From NCBI GenBank assembly GCA_963719805.1, contig CAVRDF010000004.1, forward strand, positions 310,001 through 374,000: 64,000 nt of DNA, read 5' to 3'. Under the pieces are notes generated by a model, which was given only the letters and a program-made list of their open reading frames with translations, was not told the origin of the DNA and ran no database searches. The DNA comes from JAMXLO01 sp963719805. Lineage in GTDB: Bacteria > Pseudomonadota > Alphaproteobacteria > Acetobacterales > Acetobacteraceae. The position numbers and the translations under genes were made by a program. Of the stretch, positions 36,465 through 44,593 are shown in pieces. Positions within the stretch are counted from its first letter, which is position 1, and each line of letters begins with the position of its first letter.

Positions 36465-37103
36465 ATGCGCCCGACCGCACTGCTGTATGATTGGGACAAC
36501 ACGCTGGTGGACGGCTGGGCCGGCATCACCGCGGCACTCAACGCTGTGTTCACCGCATTCGCCATGCCGCATTGGACCAGTGCCGATACCCGTGCACGCG
36601 TCCGCGTGTCGTTGCGCGACAGCTTCCCGGTGATGTTCGGCGCGGAGTGGGAACGCGCGCGCGATATCTTCTACACGGCGCTGTCGGAGCAGCATCTGCG
36701 GCACGTCAACCCGATGCCAGGTGCTGCCGAAGCGCTGGCAGCGGGTGCTGCGTGGCCCCAGGGCGTGGTGTCCAACAAGGCTGGCCGGTATCTGCGCGCC
36801 GAGGTCACGCATCTCGGCTGGGCGGAGCGCTTCGGCACAGTGGTGGGCGCGGGCGACGCCAGCGCCGACAAGCCCGACCCCGCGCCGATTCTGCTGGCGC
36901 TGCAACGGCTCGGGCACCCGGTGGACGCGTCGGTCTGGTATCTCGGCGATACCGCGCTCGACATGCACGCCGCGCGGGCGGCGGGTGTCACCGCCGTGCT
37001 GGTGGGTGACGCCGCGCACGACGGCGGGATTGACCAAGCGGCGCCCGATCTCCATTTCCCTGACGCGTTCGACCTTGCCGCGCGGCTGCGCGCGCTTACC
37101 TGA
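36465..37103 (+). CDS. HAD-family phosphatase (PGP-like)
   Basis: 212 residues with HAD motif I LLYDWDNTLVDGW, motif II VVSNKAG, motif III region KPDPAPILLAL, and motif IV YLGDTALDMHAARAAGV. The cap domain is of the helical Cof/PGP type, similar to phosphoglycolate phosphatase. It starts two bases after the methyltransferase gene. Substrate unknown. Confidence 0.88.
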   Translation: MRPTALLYDWDNTLVDGWAGITAALNAVFTAFAMPHWTSADTRARVRVSLRDSFPVMFGAEWERARDIFYTALSEQHLRHVNPMPGAAEALAAGAAWPQGVVSNKAGRYLRAEVTHLGWAERFGTVVGAGDASADKPDPAPILLALQRLGHPVDASVWYLGDTALDMHAARAAGVTAVLVGDAAHDGGIDQAAPDLHFPDAFDLAARLRALT

Positions 37104-37188
37104 CTGCATGACCAAACCGGAGCGGCCGTGCCACGCCCGTTCCGGCCTGAACAAGAGCAACAGCATAGAGAAGAAGAAGGAAAGAACC

Positions 37189-37479
37189 GTGGCCAACGAG
37201 AAAGCGCAGAACGTTCAGGACGTGTTTCTGAACCATGTGCGGAAACAGAAGACTCCGGTGACTGTGTTCCTGGTGAACGGGGTTAAACTTCAGGGCATAA
37301 TCACTTGGTTTGACAACTTTTCTGTCCTGCTTCGCAGGGATGGGCACACCCAGTTGGTGTACAAGCACGCAATCAGCACCGTGATGCCGGGGGCACCGAT
37401 ACAGTTGTTCGACGGGACCAAGGCAGAGGGCACCACTGCGGCGCCCGCGCGGGAGATGACACCTGCCGCAGGCGAGTGA
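37189..37479 (+). CDS. hfq: RNA chaperone Hfq
   Basis: 96 residues. GTG at 37189 is chosen because GAAGGAAAG lies ahead and it gives the usual alphaproteobacterial length; an in-frame ATG at 37108 would add an unusual extension. Sm1 FLVNGVKLQGIITWFDNFSVLL and Sm2 YKHAISTVMP are complete, including the Q, F and K-H contacts for U-rich RNA. The C-terminus is a flexible, acidic tail. Hfq pairs small RNAs with mRNAs. hflX follows directly, the usual gene order. Confidence 0.96.
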   Translation: MANEKAQNVQDVFLNHVRKQKTPVTVFLVNGVKLQGIITWFDNFSVLLRRDGHTQLVYKHAISTVMPGAPIQLFDGTKAEGTTAAPAREMTPAAGE

Positions 37480-37510
37480 CGGCCGGCAGCAGTCCGGCCG
37501 GTTGAATGGC

Positions 37511-38779
37511 ATGATGGCCGTGCCCACCCGGGCAGCGGTTATATTGCCATGGGACCGTGGCGAGCGCGATCACGCGCGCTCGGCCGAGCATCGGTTGGCG
37601 GAAGCTGTCGGGCTCACCGCCTCGATCGGCCTGCTGGTGGTGCATTCCGCAATCCTTCCGCTGCGCATCCGCCGGCCCTCCACGCTGCTCGGCGAGGGCC
37701 AGGTATCGCTGCAAGGACGGGCGATCGCCGAGCACGATGTCGAGGTGGTGGTGGTGGACGCGGCGTTGTCGCCGGTGCAGCAGCGCAACCTGGAGCGTGC
37801 TTGGGACTGCAAAGTGATCGACCGCACCGGCTTGATCCTCGAGATCTTCGGCGAGCGCGCGGCGACGCGGGAAGGCTCGTTGCAGGTCGAACTGGCGCAC
37901 CTGGATTACCAGCGTTCCCGGCTGGTACGGTCGTGGACCCACCTTGAGCGGCAGCGCGGCGGCTTCGGCTTCCTCGGGGGCCCCGGTGAGACGCAGATCG
38001 AGGCAGACCGCCGGCTCATCGGCGACCGCATCGTGCGGCTGAAGAAGGAACTCGAGCAGGTGCGGCGGACACGCGGCCTGCATCGCTTCGCCCGCCGCCG
38101 GGTGCCGTTCCCTGTGGTCGCGCTGGTTGGCTACACCAACGCGGGCAAGTCCACTCTGTTCAACGCGCTGACAGGGGCCGAGGTGACCGCCCGCGACCAG
38201 CTGTTCGCGACGCTCGATCCGACCATGCGAGGGGTGCGGCTGGCGTCCGGGCGGCGCGCTATCCTGTCCGACACCGTCGGTTTCATCAGCGAACTGCCGC
38301 ATGAACTGGTGGAAGCGTTTCGCGCCACGCTGGAAGAAGTGGCGGAGGCGGATGTGATCCTGCATGTGCGGGACGCCGCCCATCCGGACAGTGGCGCGCA
38401 GCGCGCCGACGTGGTGGCAGTGCTGGAGGACATGGTGACGGACGGTGCGCTGGACGCGGACTGGCCGTCGCGCACGATCGAGGTGCTCAACAAGGCCGAT
38501 CTGTTGGGCGGCGTTGCATTCGTGCCGGACCGCCCAGGTGGGGTTCCGGTATCCGCCATCACCGGCGAGGGGCTGGCGGAGCTGAAGGCGGCGATCGATC
38601 ATCGCATCGCGGCGCACATGGAGGTGGCGGACTACGACATCCCGCCACAGGACGGCGCGCGTCTGGCCTGGCTGTATCAGCACGGCGAAGTGGTCGATCG
38701 GCACGACGCGGATGCCGCGGTGCATGTGACGGTCCGCCTGCTGCCGGCTGACCGGGCGCGGTTCGAACGCCGGGAATGA
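37511..38779 (+). CDS. hflX: ribosome-associated GTPase HflX
   Basis: About 422 residues. ATG at 37511 is favoured over an upstream TTG. The HflX-specific N-terminal domain ends in LERQRGGFGFLGGPGETQIE. The G domain has VALVGYTNAGKSTLFNALTG (G1), LFATLDPT (switch), DTVGFI (G3) and NKADL (G4). HflX splits stalled ribosomes under stress. The last four bases overlap the next gene's start (ATGA). Confidence 0.96.
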   Translation: MMAVPTRAAVILPWDRGERDHARSAEHRLAEAVGLTASIGLLVVHSAILPLRIRRPSTLLGEGQVSLQGRAIAEHDVEVVVVDAALSPVQQRNLERAWDCKVIDRTGLILEIFGERAATREGSLQVELAHLDYQRSRLVRSWTHLERQRGGFGFLGGPGETQIEADRRLIGDRIVRLKKELEQVRRTRGLHRFARRRVPFPVVALVGYTNAGKSTLFNALTGAEVTARDQLFATLDPTMRGVRLASGRRAILSDTVGFISELPHELVEAFRATLEEVAEADVILHVRDAAHPDSGAQRADVVAVLEDMVTDGALDADWPSRTIEVLNKADLLGGVAFVPDRPGGVPVSAITGEGLAELKAAIDHRIAAHMEVADYDIPPQDGARLAWLYQHGEVVDRHDADAAVHVTVRLLPADRARFERRE

Positions 38780-39604
38780 GCTTCGGCCGGAGCGATCTCG
38801 GCAATCTCGCCATGCTGCTGCGCGATGCGGCGCGGGCGGAGATCATGCCGCGGTTCCGTAATCTGGGCGCCGGCGACGTGCGCCAGAAGACCAGCGCGCT
38901 GGATCTCGTCACCGAAGCCGACGAGGCAGCGGAACGCCTGATCCACGCCGGCATCGTCCGCCTGTTTCCGTCCGCCGTCGTGGTCGGAGAGGAGGCAACA
39001 TCCGCTGACCCGCAGCGTCTGCGGCTGCTCGCCGATGCCGAGCTCGCCTTCGTGGTGGACCCGGTTGATGGCACGGCCAACTTTGCCGCTGGCCTGCCTC
39101 TGTTCGGCGTGATGGCGGCAGTCGATCGTCCGCGGCGAGGTGGTGGCAGCGGCGATCCACGATCCGGTCTGCGATGACACCGCCCTGGCGCTGCGCGGCG
39201 AAGGTGCGTGGACCGAGGCGGCTGACGGCCGCCGTGCAACGCTGCGCGTTGCGCCACCGGTCGATCCGTCCGAAATGGCGGGCAACGTGTCGTGGCGTTT
39301 CTTGCCCGAACCGCAGCGCAGCATCGTGTGCACCAATCTTCCGCGCCTTGGCGCCAGCTGGGACTATCGCTGTGCGGCGCACGAATACCGCATGGCGAGC
39401 AGTGGCCAATGCCACTTCCTGTTCTTCAACCGGCTGATGCCGTGGGATCACGCGCCAGGCTGGCTGCTGCACCGGGAGGCCGGCGGCTATTCAGCGCGTC
39501 TTGACGGCAGCCCGTATTCGCCGCTGGTGACTGATGGCGGCCTGATCTGCGTACCCGACCGGCCAAGTTGGCAGGCGGTGCGCGATGCCTTGTTGCCGTC
39601 CTAG
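38776..39604 (+). pseudogene. inositol-monophosphatase-family protein, one frameshift
   Basis: ATG at 38776 overlaps the hflX stop. The first part has LVTEADEAAERLI, VVVGEEATSADPQRL and FVVDPVDGTANFAAGLP, the DPxDGT metal site of the family. The frame breaks near 39124 (extra G in GTCGATCGTC) and continues as IVRGEVVAAAIHDPV...SSWDYRCAAHEY...DHAPGWLLHREAGG. Restored length is 275 residues. Mg-dependent phosphatases of this family act on inositol phosphate, histidinol phosphate or PAP. Apart from the indel all motifs look intact. Confidence 0.8.
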
Positions 39605-39605
39605 C

Positions 39606-40313
39606 TCAGCTGCGCGCCCAGGCAATCGCGGCCGTCGCCAGCGCATCGATCGTATCGACCACGGGTAATTCAAGGCGAGGGCCGGCTTGTAGCCCGAGCG
39701 GGATTTCGGTGCATCCCAGCACCACCGCGGTTGCGCCGCGTTGGCTCAGGCTGCGCGCCACGCTCGCCAGCGGTGCATAGGCGTCGGCCACCCGGTTTGC
39801 CTTCACCAACGCGATCGCGGGACTGACCAGCCGATCCATCTGGTCTTGTTCTGGCACGATGCACGTCCAACCATCCTTCGCCAGCCGGTCCTGATACAGC
39901 CGCATGTTCAGCGTTGCCTGCGTGCCCATCACGCCGACGCGGCCGGGGGCAATCTCCAGGCGCCGCAATTCGGCGGCAGCTGCATCGACAATATGCAGGA
40001 TCGGTACATTGGCAGCCGCGCGCATCTCGTCGTACCAGCCATGCGCGGTATTGCACGGAATGGCGACGGCACCGCAGCCGGCGCGCTGCAGTCCTTCAAG
40101 TCCGCGCACCAGCCAGGGCAGGGGATCCGCGCCGCCTGAAAGCTTGCCCAACGTGCGATCGGGCACCCTCGGGTCCGACCACAACACTGTCGGAATGTGC
40201 TCCTGATCGCGCTCCGCCGGCGTCAACAGAGTCAATCGCAGCATGAACTGCGCGCTGGCCAGCGGGCCCATGCCGCCGAGTACGCCGAGCACTTTGGCGT
40301 TCGTCGTGTCCAT
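39606..40313 (-). CDS. aspartate/glutamate-racemase-family protein
   Basis: About 235 residues from ATG at 40313 (MDTTNAKVLGVLGGMGP). The two catalytic cysteines of the family are in AIPCNTAH and VVLGCTEIPL, near residues 83 and 190. VGVMGTQATL is the substrate loop. These enzymes invert amino-acid stereochemistry without cofactor and feed D-amino acids. It faces the GDPD gene in opposite direction across a 56-base gap. Confidence 0.92.
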   Translation of the reverse strand: MDTTNAKVLGVLGGMGPLASAQFMLRLTLLTPAERDQEHIPTVLWSDPRVPDRTLGKLSGGADPLPWLVRGLEGLQRAGCGAVAIPCNTAHGWYDEMRAAANVPILHIVDAAAAELRRLEIAPGRVGVMGTQATLNMRLYQDRLAKDGWTCIVPEQDQMDRLVSPAIALVKANRVADAYAPLASVARSLSQRGATAVVLGCTEIPLGLQAGPRLELPVVDTIDALATAAIAWARS

Positions 40314-40369
40314 GGCGAAGCAATGGCCGCATCTTGACGAATGCACAAGGCGCGCCGTACGCGCGGCCT

Positions 40370-41317
40370 ATGGCACGCATTGTCGAGTTGCACGGTCATC
40401 GCGGCGCCCGCGGATTGTTCCCGGAAAACACGCTGCATGGTTTCGCCTCGACGCTGGCCATCGGCGTCGACGCGATCGAACTCGACGTGACGCTGACCGC
40501 GGATGACGTCGTGGTGGTCACGCACGACGCGCGGCTCAATCGTGACCTGACACTCGCACCAGTGCGAACGGGTGGCTGGATGCGGTGGGCCCGGTCGGTA
40601 CATTCCCTTCGGGCGAACGAACTGGGGCTTTACGACGTCGGCCGGCTGCGTCCCGGCAGCGCCTATGCGGCGTTATTTCCCGATCAGGTGCCGCATGACG
40701 GCGCCGGCATCCCGACCCTGGCCGAGGTACTGCAACTGGATCCGGTGGTCAGCGTCACAATCGAATTGAAGAGCAATCCGTTGCAGCCCGACCTGACTGC
40801 CGATGGCGCCAGTCTGGCCGATGCAGCGATCGCGGTGGTTGATGCTTGTGGCGCTGCCAGCCGGGTCACTGTGGAGTCGTTCGACTGGCGTGGACCGCGC
40901 CGGGTGCGCCACAGGCGCGCCGATGTCAGCGTCGCATGGCTGACGCGGTCCGCGATTCAGCAGGACGCGCGCGCATGGTGGGCTGGCCCACACCCGTCCG
41001 ACTTCGGCGGTTCGGTGCCACGCGCGGTGGCGTCCGAAGGCGGCCCGCGCTGGGCGCCGGAACACGTCGATATCACTCCCGACACGGTTGCCGAGGCGCA
41101 CGAGCTTGGGCTGAGTGTCGTGCCGTGGACAGTGAACGATCCAGCCGACATGAGCCGCCTGATCGAATGGGGTGTGGACGGGCTGGTCACTGATCGGCCA
41201 GATCTGGCGCGTAAGGTTCTGTCGCGGATGGGTTATCCGCTTGCGCCTGCGCGCTCGCTGGTGTCCCCCGGATCGAAGAAGTTGGCGGCGGCGCAGGCGC
41301 GCGCTAGCCAGGCCTGA
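40370..41317 (+). CDS. glycerophosphodiester phosphodiesterase
   Basis: 315 residues from ATG at 40370. The catalytic pair is in ELHGHRGARGLFPENT, with metal residues in GVDAIELDVTLTADDVVVVTHDARLN and IELKSNP. LSVVPWTVNDPADMSRLIEWGVDGLVTDRPD is the closing strand. The enzyme frees alcohol and glycerol-3-phosphate from glycerophosphodiesters. No signal peptide. Its 3' end overlaps the end of the convergent hypothetical gene by 85 bases. Confidence 0.93.
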   Translation: MARIVELHGHRGARGLFPENTLHGFASTLAIGVDAIELDVTLTADDVVVVTHDARLNRDLTLAPVRTGGWMRWARSVHSLRANELGLYDVGRLRPGSAYAALFPDQVPHDGAGIPTLAEVLQLDPVVSVTIELKSNPLQPDLTADGASLADAAIAVVDACGAASRVTVESFDWRGPRRVRHRRADVSVAWLTRSAIQQDARAWWAGPHPSDFGGSVPRAVASEGGPRWAPEHVDITPDTVAEAHELGLSVVPWTVNDPADMSRLIEWGVDGLVTDRPDLARKVLSRMGYPLAPARSLVSPGSKKLAAAQARASQA

Positions 41318-41883
41318 AGCGCCGGATTCTTGTCACCGTCTTCCGCGGTCAGAACTTCCATCGGCGTGACATATTCGTGCGCGTGCGGCAGATGATGCAG
41401 CACGAAACCCTGATAATGCCGCCGCTTCAATCCATACAGCACGTGCATATCGCGGACCGGCAGTACGAGAGGCGTGGTGGGTTCGCCTGACAGCAACCCG
41501 GTAACCCGCCAGCGTGGTACCGGATCGTTCGGCGTGACCGGCGCCTTCAGCCAATCGACCGGACAGACTGCCAACAGCGAGTGCGTGCTGGGCGCGAAGC
41601 GGAAGCGCTTGTCCAACAGGTTCTGCACTGAACTGCAGGCTTCGACGGCGAAGATATCCACATAGGCGTCCCCAGGCGTGCCGCCGAAGTTGAGCCACAA
41701 GCCGTCCGGCAGGGTTCGCCAATAGGAGCTGCCGGGCAGCTTCAGGAACGGATGACCGTGGACACGCTCGTCCGATGGGCGGCCTCGCAGCCACGAGACT
41801 GAATCGCGCGCTCCGGGCGGCGACTGGGGCCATTGTCTTAGGCGTTCTTTCACCTGCCAGTCGAGCGATCGGGTGGTGCGCAT
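41233..41883 (-). CDS. hypothetical protein, 216 aa
   Basis: ATG at 41883 (MRTTRSLDWQVKERLRQW) is preferred over an earlier ATG. Residues 60-110 contain LKLPGSSYWRTLPDGLWLNFGGTPGDAYVD, and later YGLKRRHYQGFVLHHLPHAHEYVTP. No known motif is recognised, nor a signal peptide or membrane segment. It overlaps the GDPD gene's 3' end by 85 bases, unusually long for two real genes, though the coding signal is convincing. Confidence 0.6.
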   Translation of the reverse strand: MRTTRSLDWQVKERLRQWPQSPPGARDSVSWLRGRPSDERVHGHPFLKLPGSSYWRTLPDGLWLNFGGTPGDAYVDIFAVEACSSVQNLLDKRFRFAPSTHSLLAVCPVDWLKAPVTPNDPVPRWRVTGLLSGEPTTPLVLPVRDMHVLYGLKRRHYQGFVLHHLPHAHEYVTPMEVLTAEDGDKNPALQAWLARACAAANFFDPGDTSERAGASG

Positions 41884-41916
41884 TTTGTTCCGTCCTGCAA
41901 CTCTCCCGCGCAAGTA

Positions 41917-41935
41917 ATACAACCAAAGGCTGTAT
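41917..41935. promoter_or_regulatory. imperfect inverted repeat upstream of the hypothetical gene
   Basis: ATACAACC-AAA-GGCTGTAT is a 8-bp dyad with one mismatch, 34 bases upstream of the ATG at 41883. It may bind a repressor or activator of that gene. Confidence 0.3.
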
Positions 41936-42159
41936 CATTGCATGCAGTCACACGTTTGCAGGCGAAACTTCGTATAAAAGGTTAACACAGACTCGAATAA
42001 TGCTACGCCCCATCGGTTAAATGGATCGGGTGGCGGAGAGGGAAATTTAAGGTTTTCCCGTCCGTTGCGCCTTATTGCTGCGTCGAGATATCAACAGCCT
42101 GTGGATAAAATTATCCACAGGCGACGGTTCGTGTAATTTTAGTGCGCGAAATTTGCGGC
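41936..42159. other. intergenic region containing paired DnaA boxes
   Basis: Non-coding stretch 3' of citrate synthase. It holds the paired DnaA boxes at 42097-42122, AT-rich patches and no gene I can support. The 5' part carries the promoter region of the hypothetical gene. Confidence 0.5.
42097..42122. promoter_or_regulatory. head-to-head perfect DnaA boxes in a palindrome
   Basis: TGTGGATAA (42100-42108) and TTATCCACA (42111-42119) are both exact consensus DnaA boxes, facing each other two bases apart. Flanking bases extend the dyad to 11-bp arms (GCCTGTGGATA and TATCCACAGGC). The same structure could end gltA transcription, which comes from the right. It may be a DnaA titration or regulatory site; alone it is not evidence of an origin. 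Confidence 0.55.
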
Positions 42160-43469
42160 TCAGCGGCGCTTTTCCATCGGCACATAGTCCCGCTGCGGCG
42201 CTCCGGTATAGATCTGCCGTGGCCGACCGATCCGCTGCTGCGGGTCTTCCATCATTTCCTGCCACTGGCTCACCCATCCCACGGTGCGCGACACCGCGAA
42301 CAGCGCGGTGAACATGCTGGTCGGGAAGCCCATCGCCTTCAGAATGATACCGGAATAGAAGTCCACGTTCGGATAAAGCTTGCGGTCGATGAAATAGCGG
42401 TCGTTCAGCGCGATCTTTTCCAGCTCCATCGCGAGGTCGAGCAGCGGATCGCCCTTGATGCCAAGTTCCTCCAGCACGTCATGGCATGCCTTCTGGATGA
42501 TCTTCGCCCGCGGATCGTAGTTCTTGTAAACCCGGTGGCCGAAGCCCCAGAGCATCTCGTGATTGTTCCGGTCCTTCACCTCCTCGAGGAAGGACGGGAT
42601 GTTCTTCACATTGCCGATATGCGTCAGCATCTTCAGCACGGCCTCGTTGGCGCCGCCATGCGCCGGGCCCCACAGGCTGGCGATGCCGGCAGCGATGCAG
42701 GCGAACGGGTTGGCGCCGGTCGACCCCGCCAGGCGTACTGTGCTGGTGGAAGCATTCTGCTCGTGATCCGCGTGCAGGATCATGATCAGGTCCATCGCCT
42801 TCGACAGTACCGGGTTGACCTTGTATTCGTCGGCCGGCACGGCGTGGAACATGTGCAGGAAGTTTTCCGCGTAACCAAGGTCATTGCGCGGATAGATGAA
42901 TGGTTGGCCGATCGAGTACTTGTGTGCCCAGGCGGCAATCGTCGGCACCTTGGCAATCAGCCGGAACGCGCTGATGCGACGGCTTTCCGGGTCGTGGATA
43001 TCCAGGCTGTCGTGATAGAACGCCGACAGCGCGCCAACCACGCCGCACATCACTGCCATCGGATGCGCGTCGCGGCGGAAGCCGTTGTAGAACTGTGCGG
43101 ATCTGCTCATGCAGCATGGTGTGCCGCATCACGCCGAGCTCGAAGTCCTTGCCCTGCTTGGCGTTCGGTAGTTCGCCATTCAGCAACAGGTAGCAAATTT
43201 CAAGGAAGTTCGACTTCTCCGCCAGTTGCTCGATCGGATAGCCGCGATACAGCAGGATGCCCTGCGTCGCCGTCGATGTAGGTGATCTTGCTTTCGCAGG
43301 AGGCGGTGGCGCCATAACCGGGATCGTAGGTGAAGATTCCAAGATCGGCATACAGCTTGCGGATGTCGGCGACGGGCGGTCCGATGGTGGCTTCCAGCAG
43401 CGGCAGGCTGCTCGACTTGTTGGATCCTTCCATCGAGATCGTGATGGACCGTTTGGCCGAGCCGCTCAT
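42160..43469 (-). pseudogene. gltA: citrate synthase, two frameshifts
   Basis: From ATG at 43469 (MSGSAKRSITISMEGSNKSS) the frame breaks near 43259 (extra base after ITYIDGDAG) and again near 43096. Restored, it is 435 residues, the normal length. ILLYRGYPIEQLAEKSNFLE, FYNGFRRDAHPM, LHADHEQNASTSTVRLAGSTGANPFACIAAGIASLWGPAHGGANEAV and WGFGHRVYKNYDPRAKI hold the active-site histidines and aspartate. It condenses acetyl-CoA and oxaloacetate in the TCA cycle. An aerobe normally cannot lose this gene, so sequencing error is the better explanation unless a second copy exists elsewhere. Confidence 0.9.
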
Positions 43470-43602
43470 GACCGCATCCTTGCATCGTTGCAACGCTGAT
43501 TGTCGCCGTTAGGCGCCTGCCAAGGGCGGCGCTCGCCGGGAACCTATGGCGGTCCGCGGCGCGACGCAACCTTCGCGGTTGCAGCATCGGGGCTCGCCAG
43601 GA

Positions 43603-44475
43603 TCACGCGACCGGTTGCGGTGCGACCGTGAGATGACGCGATTCCACCATCCCGTCGCGCATCAGCCTGACCTCCACCTGCCGGCCGATTCGCTCAGGTC
43701 CAAGGAAGGCGCGCAGTGCGTGTGCGCCGCTGACGCTATGGCCATCAAGCGACAGCAGGATGTCGCCGGGCCGCAGGCCGGCGTGCTCGGCAGGACCGCT
43801 GGGTGCCACGCTGACAACCAGGCGTCCGGACGCCTGTCCGACTGTGCCGCGCATCGCTTCCGGCACCGTGATTGGTTGCAGCGCGACGCCAAGCCAGCCA
43901 CGCCTGCCGTTCACCTGCGCCGGATCGAGCATCCGCGCGATGGTTGCAGCCGGAACGACCGTTGCTTGGTTGTTTGCTCCGACGGTTGCGATCCCCAACA
44001 ATCCTCCGGACGCGTCGAGCACCGGGCCACCTTCGGCGACCAGGTTTGCCGGCATGTCCAGCGTCAATGCCCGCTCGCCTGACTCCGATCGGCCAATGAT
44101 CTTGTGAATCGCGGTCAGGCGCGCCAGTGGCGTGGCGTCGGCGTCCGCCGCAAGCGCCAAAGCCAGAGCGCCGACGCGCGGCTCCATGGACAAGCCTATC
44201 TGCACAGGAACCGTGGGAATTTCGAGCCGCAATGCCGCGAGATTTGCCGCCGCATTCCGCCGCACGGTTCGTGCGGCCGTCAGCACGCCATCGGGCAGTA
44301 CCAGCGTATGGCTTTCTTGCGCCGGCAGACCCTGGTCCGACGTGATGACCAGATCCGGCTGCCAGATCACCCCGGTGACGTGCCGGTTGGGGCCAACACG
44401 GACCGCCGTCAGTAACGGCGCTGCGGCGGTCACCAGTGCCGCTATCGCTTCAGACAATTCGATGAATGCAGTCAT
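43603..44475 (-). CDS. HtrA-like protease homologue, catalytically dead, with PDZ domain
   Basis: 290 residues, no signal peptide. Residues 1-190 have the HtrA chymotrypsin-fold pattern, but the triad is replaced: VITSDQGLP has Q where His is expected, AAANLAALRL has N for Asp, and the GNSGG site reads VAEGGPVLD, with no serine. Residues 195-285 are a normal PDZ domain (GWLGVALQPITVPEAM, SGPAEHAGLRPGDILLSLDG). A pseudo-protease that binds peptide ends without cutting is the likely role. Stands between the acyl-CoA ligase and gltA on the same strand. Confidence 0.75.
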   Translation of the reverse strand: MTAFIELSEAIAALVTAAAPLLTAVRVGPNRHVTGVIWQPDLVITSDQGLPAQESHTLVLPDGVLTAARTVRRNAAANLAALRLEIPTVPVQIGLSMEPRVGALALALAADADATPLARLTAIHKIIGRSESGERALTLDMPANLVAEGGPVLDASGGLLGIATVGANNQATVVPAATIARMLDPAQVNGRRGWLGVALQPITVPEAMRGTVGQASGRLVVSVAPSGPAEHAGLRPGDILLSLDGHSVSGAHALRAFLGPERIGRQVEVRLMRDGMVESRHLTVAPQPVA

Positions 44476-44593
44476 CAGGCCAACGGCGATCCGGACGTCC
44501 GACGATCAAACAGACTCGACCGCCTTGTCGCATGCTAACCGGGGAAAGTGAACCGATTCCTATGCGTTCAGGCGCGATCGCATCGGCGCACCG

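Noticed and set aside
35667..37196. 509-residue minus-strand frame across the methyltransferase and HAD genes
   Set aside because: Low-complexity R/H-rich composition typical of shadows in GC-rich DNA; both plus-strand genes have family motifs.
42097..42122. Replication origin at the paired DnaA boxes
   Set aside because: Only two boxes, no AT-rich unwinding element with more boxes and no dnaA, parAB or hemE neighbours; recorded as a DnaA-box palindrome only.
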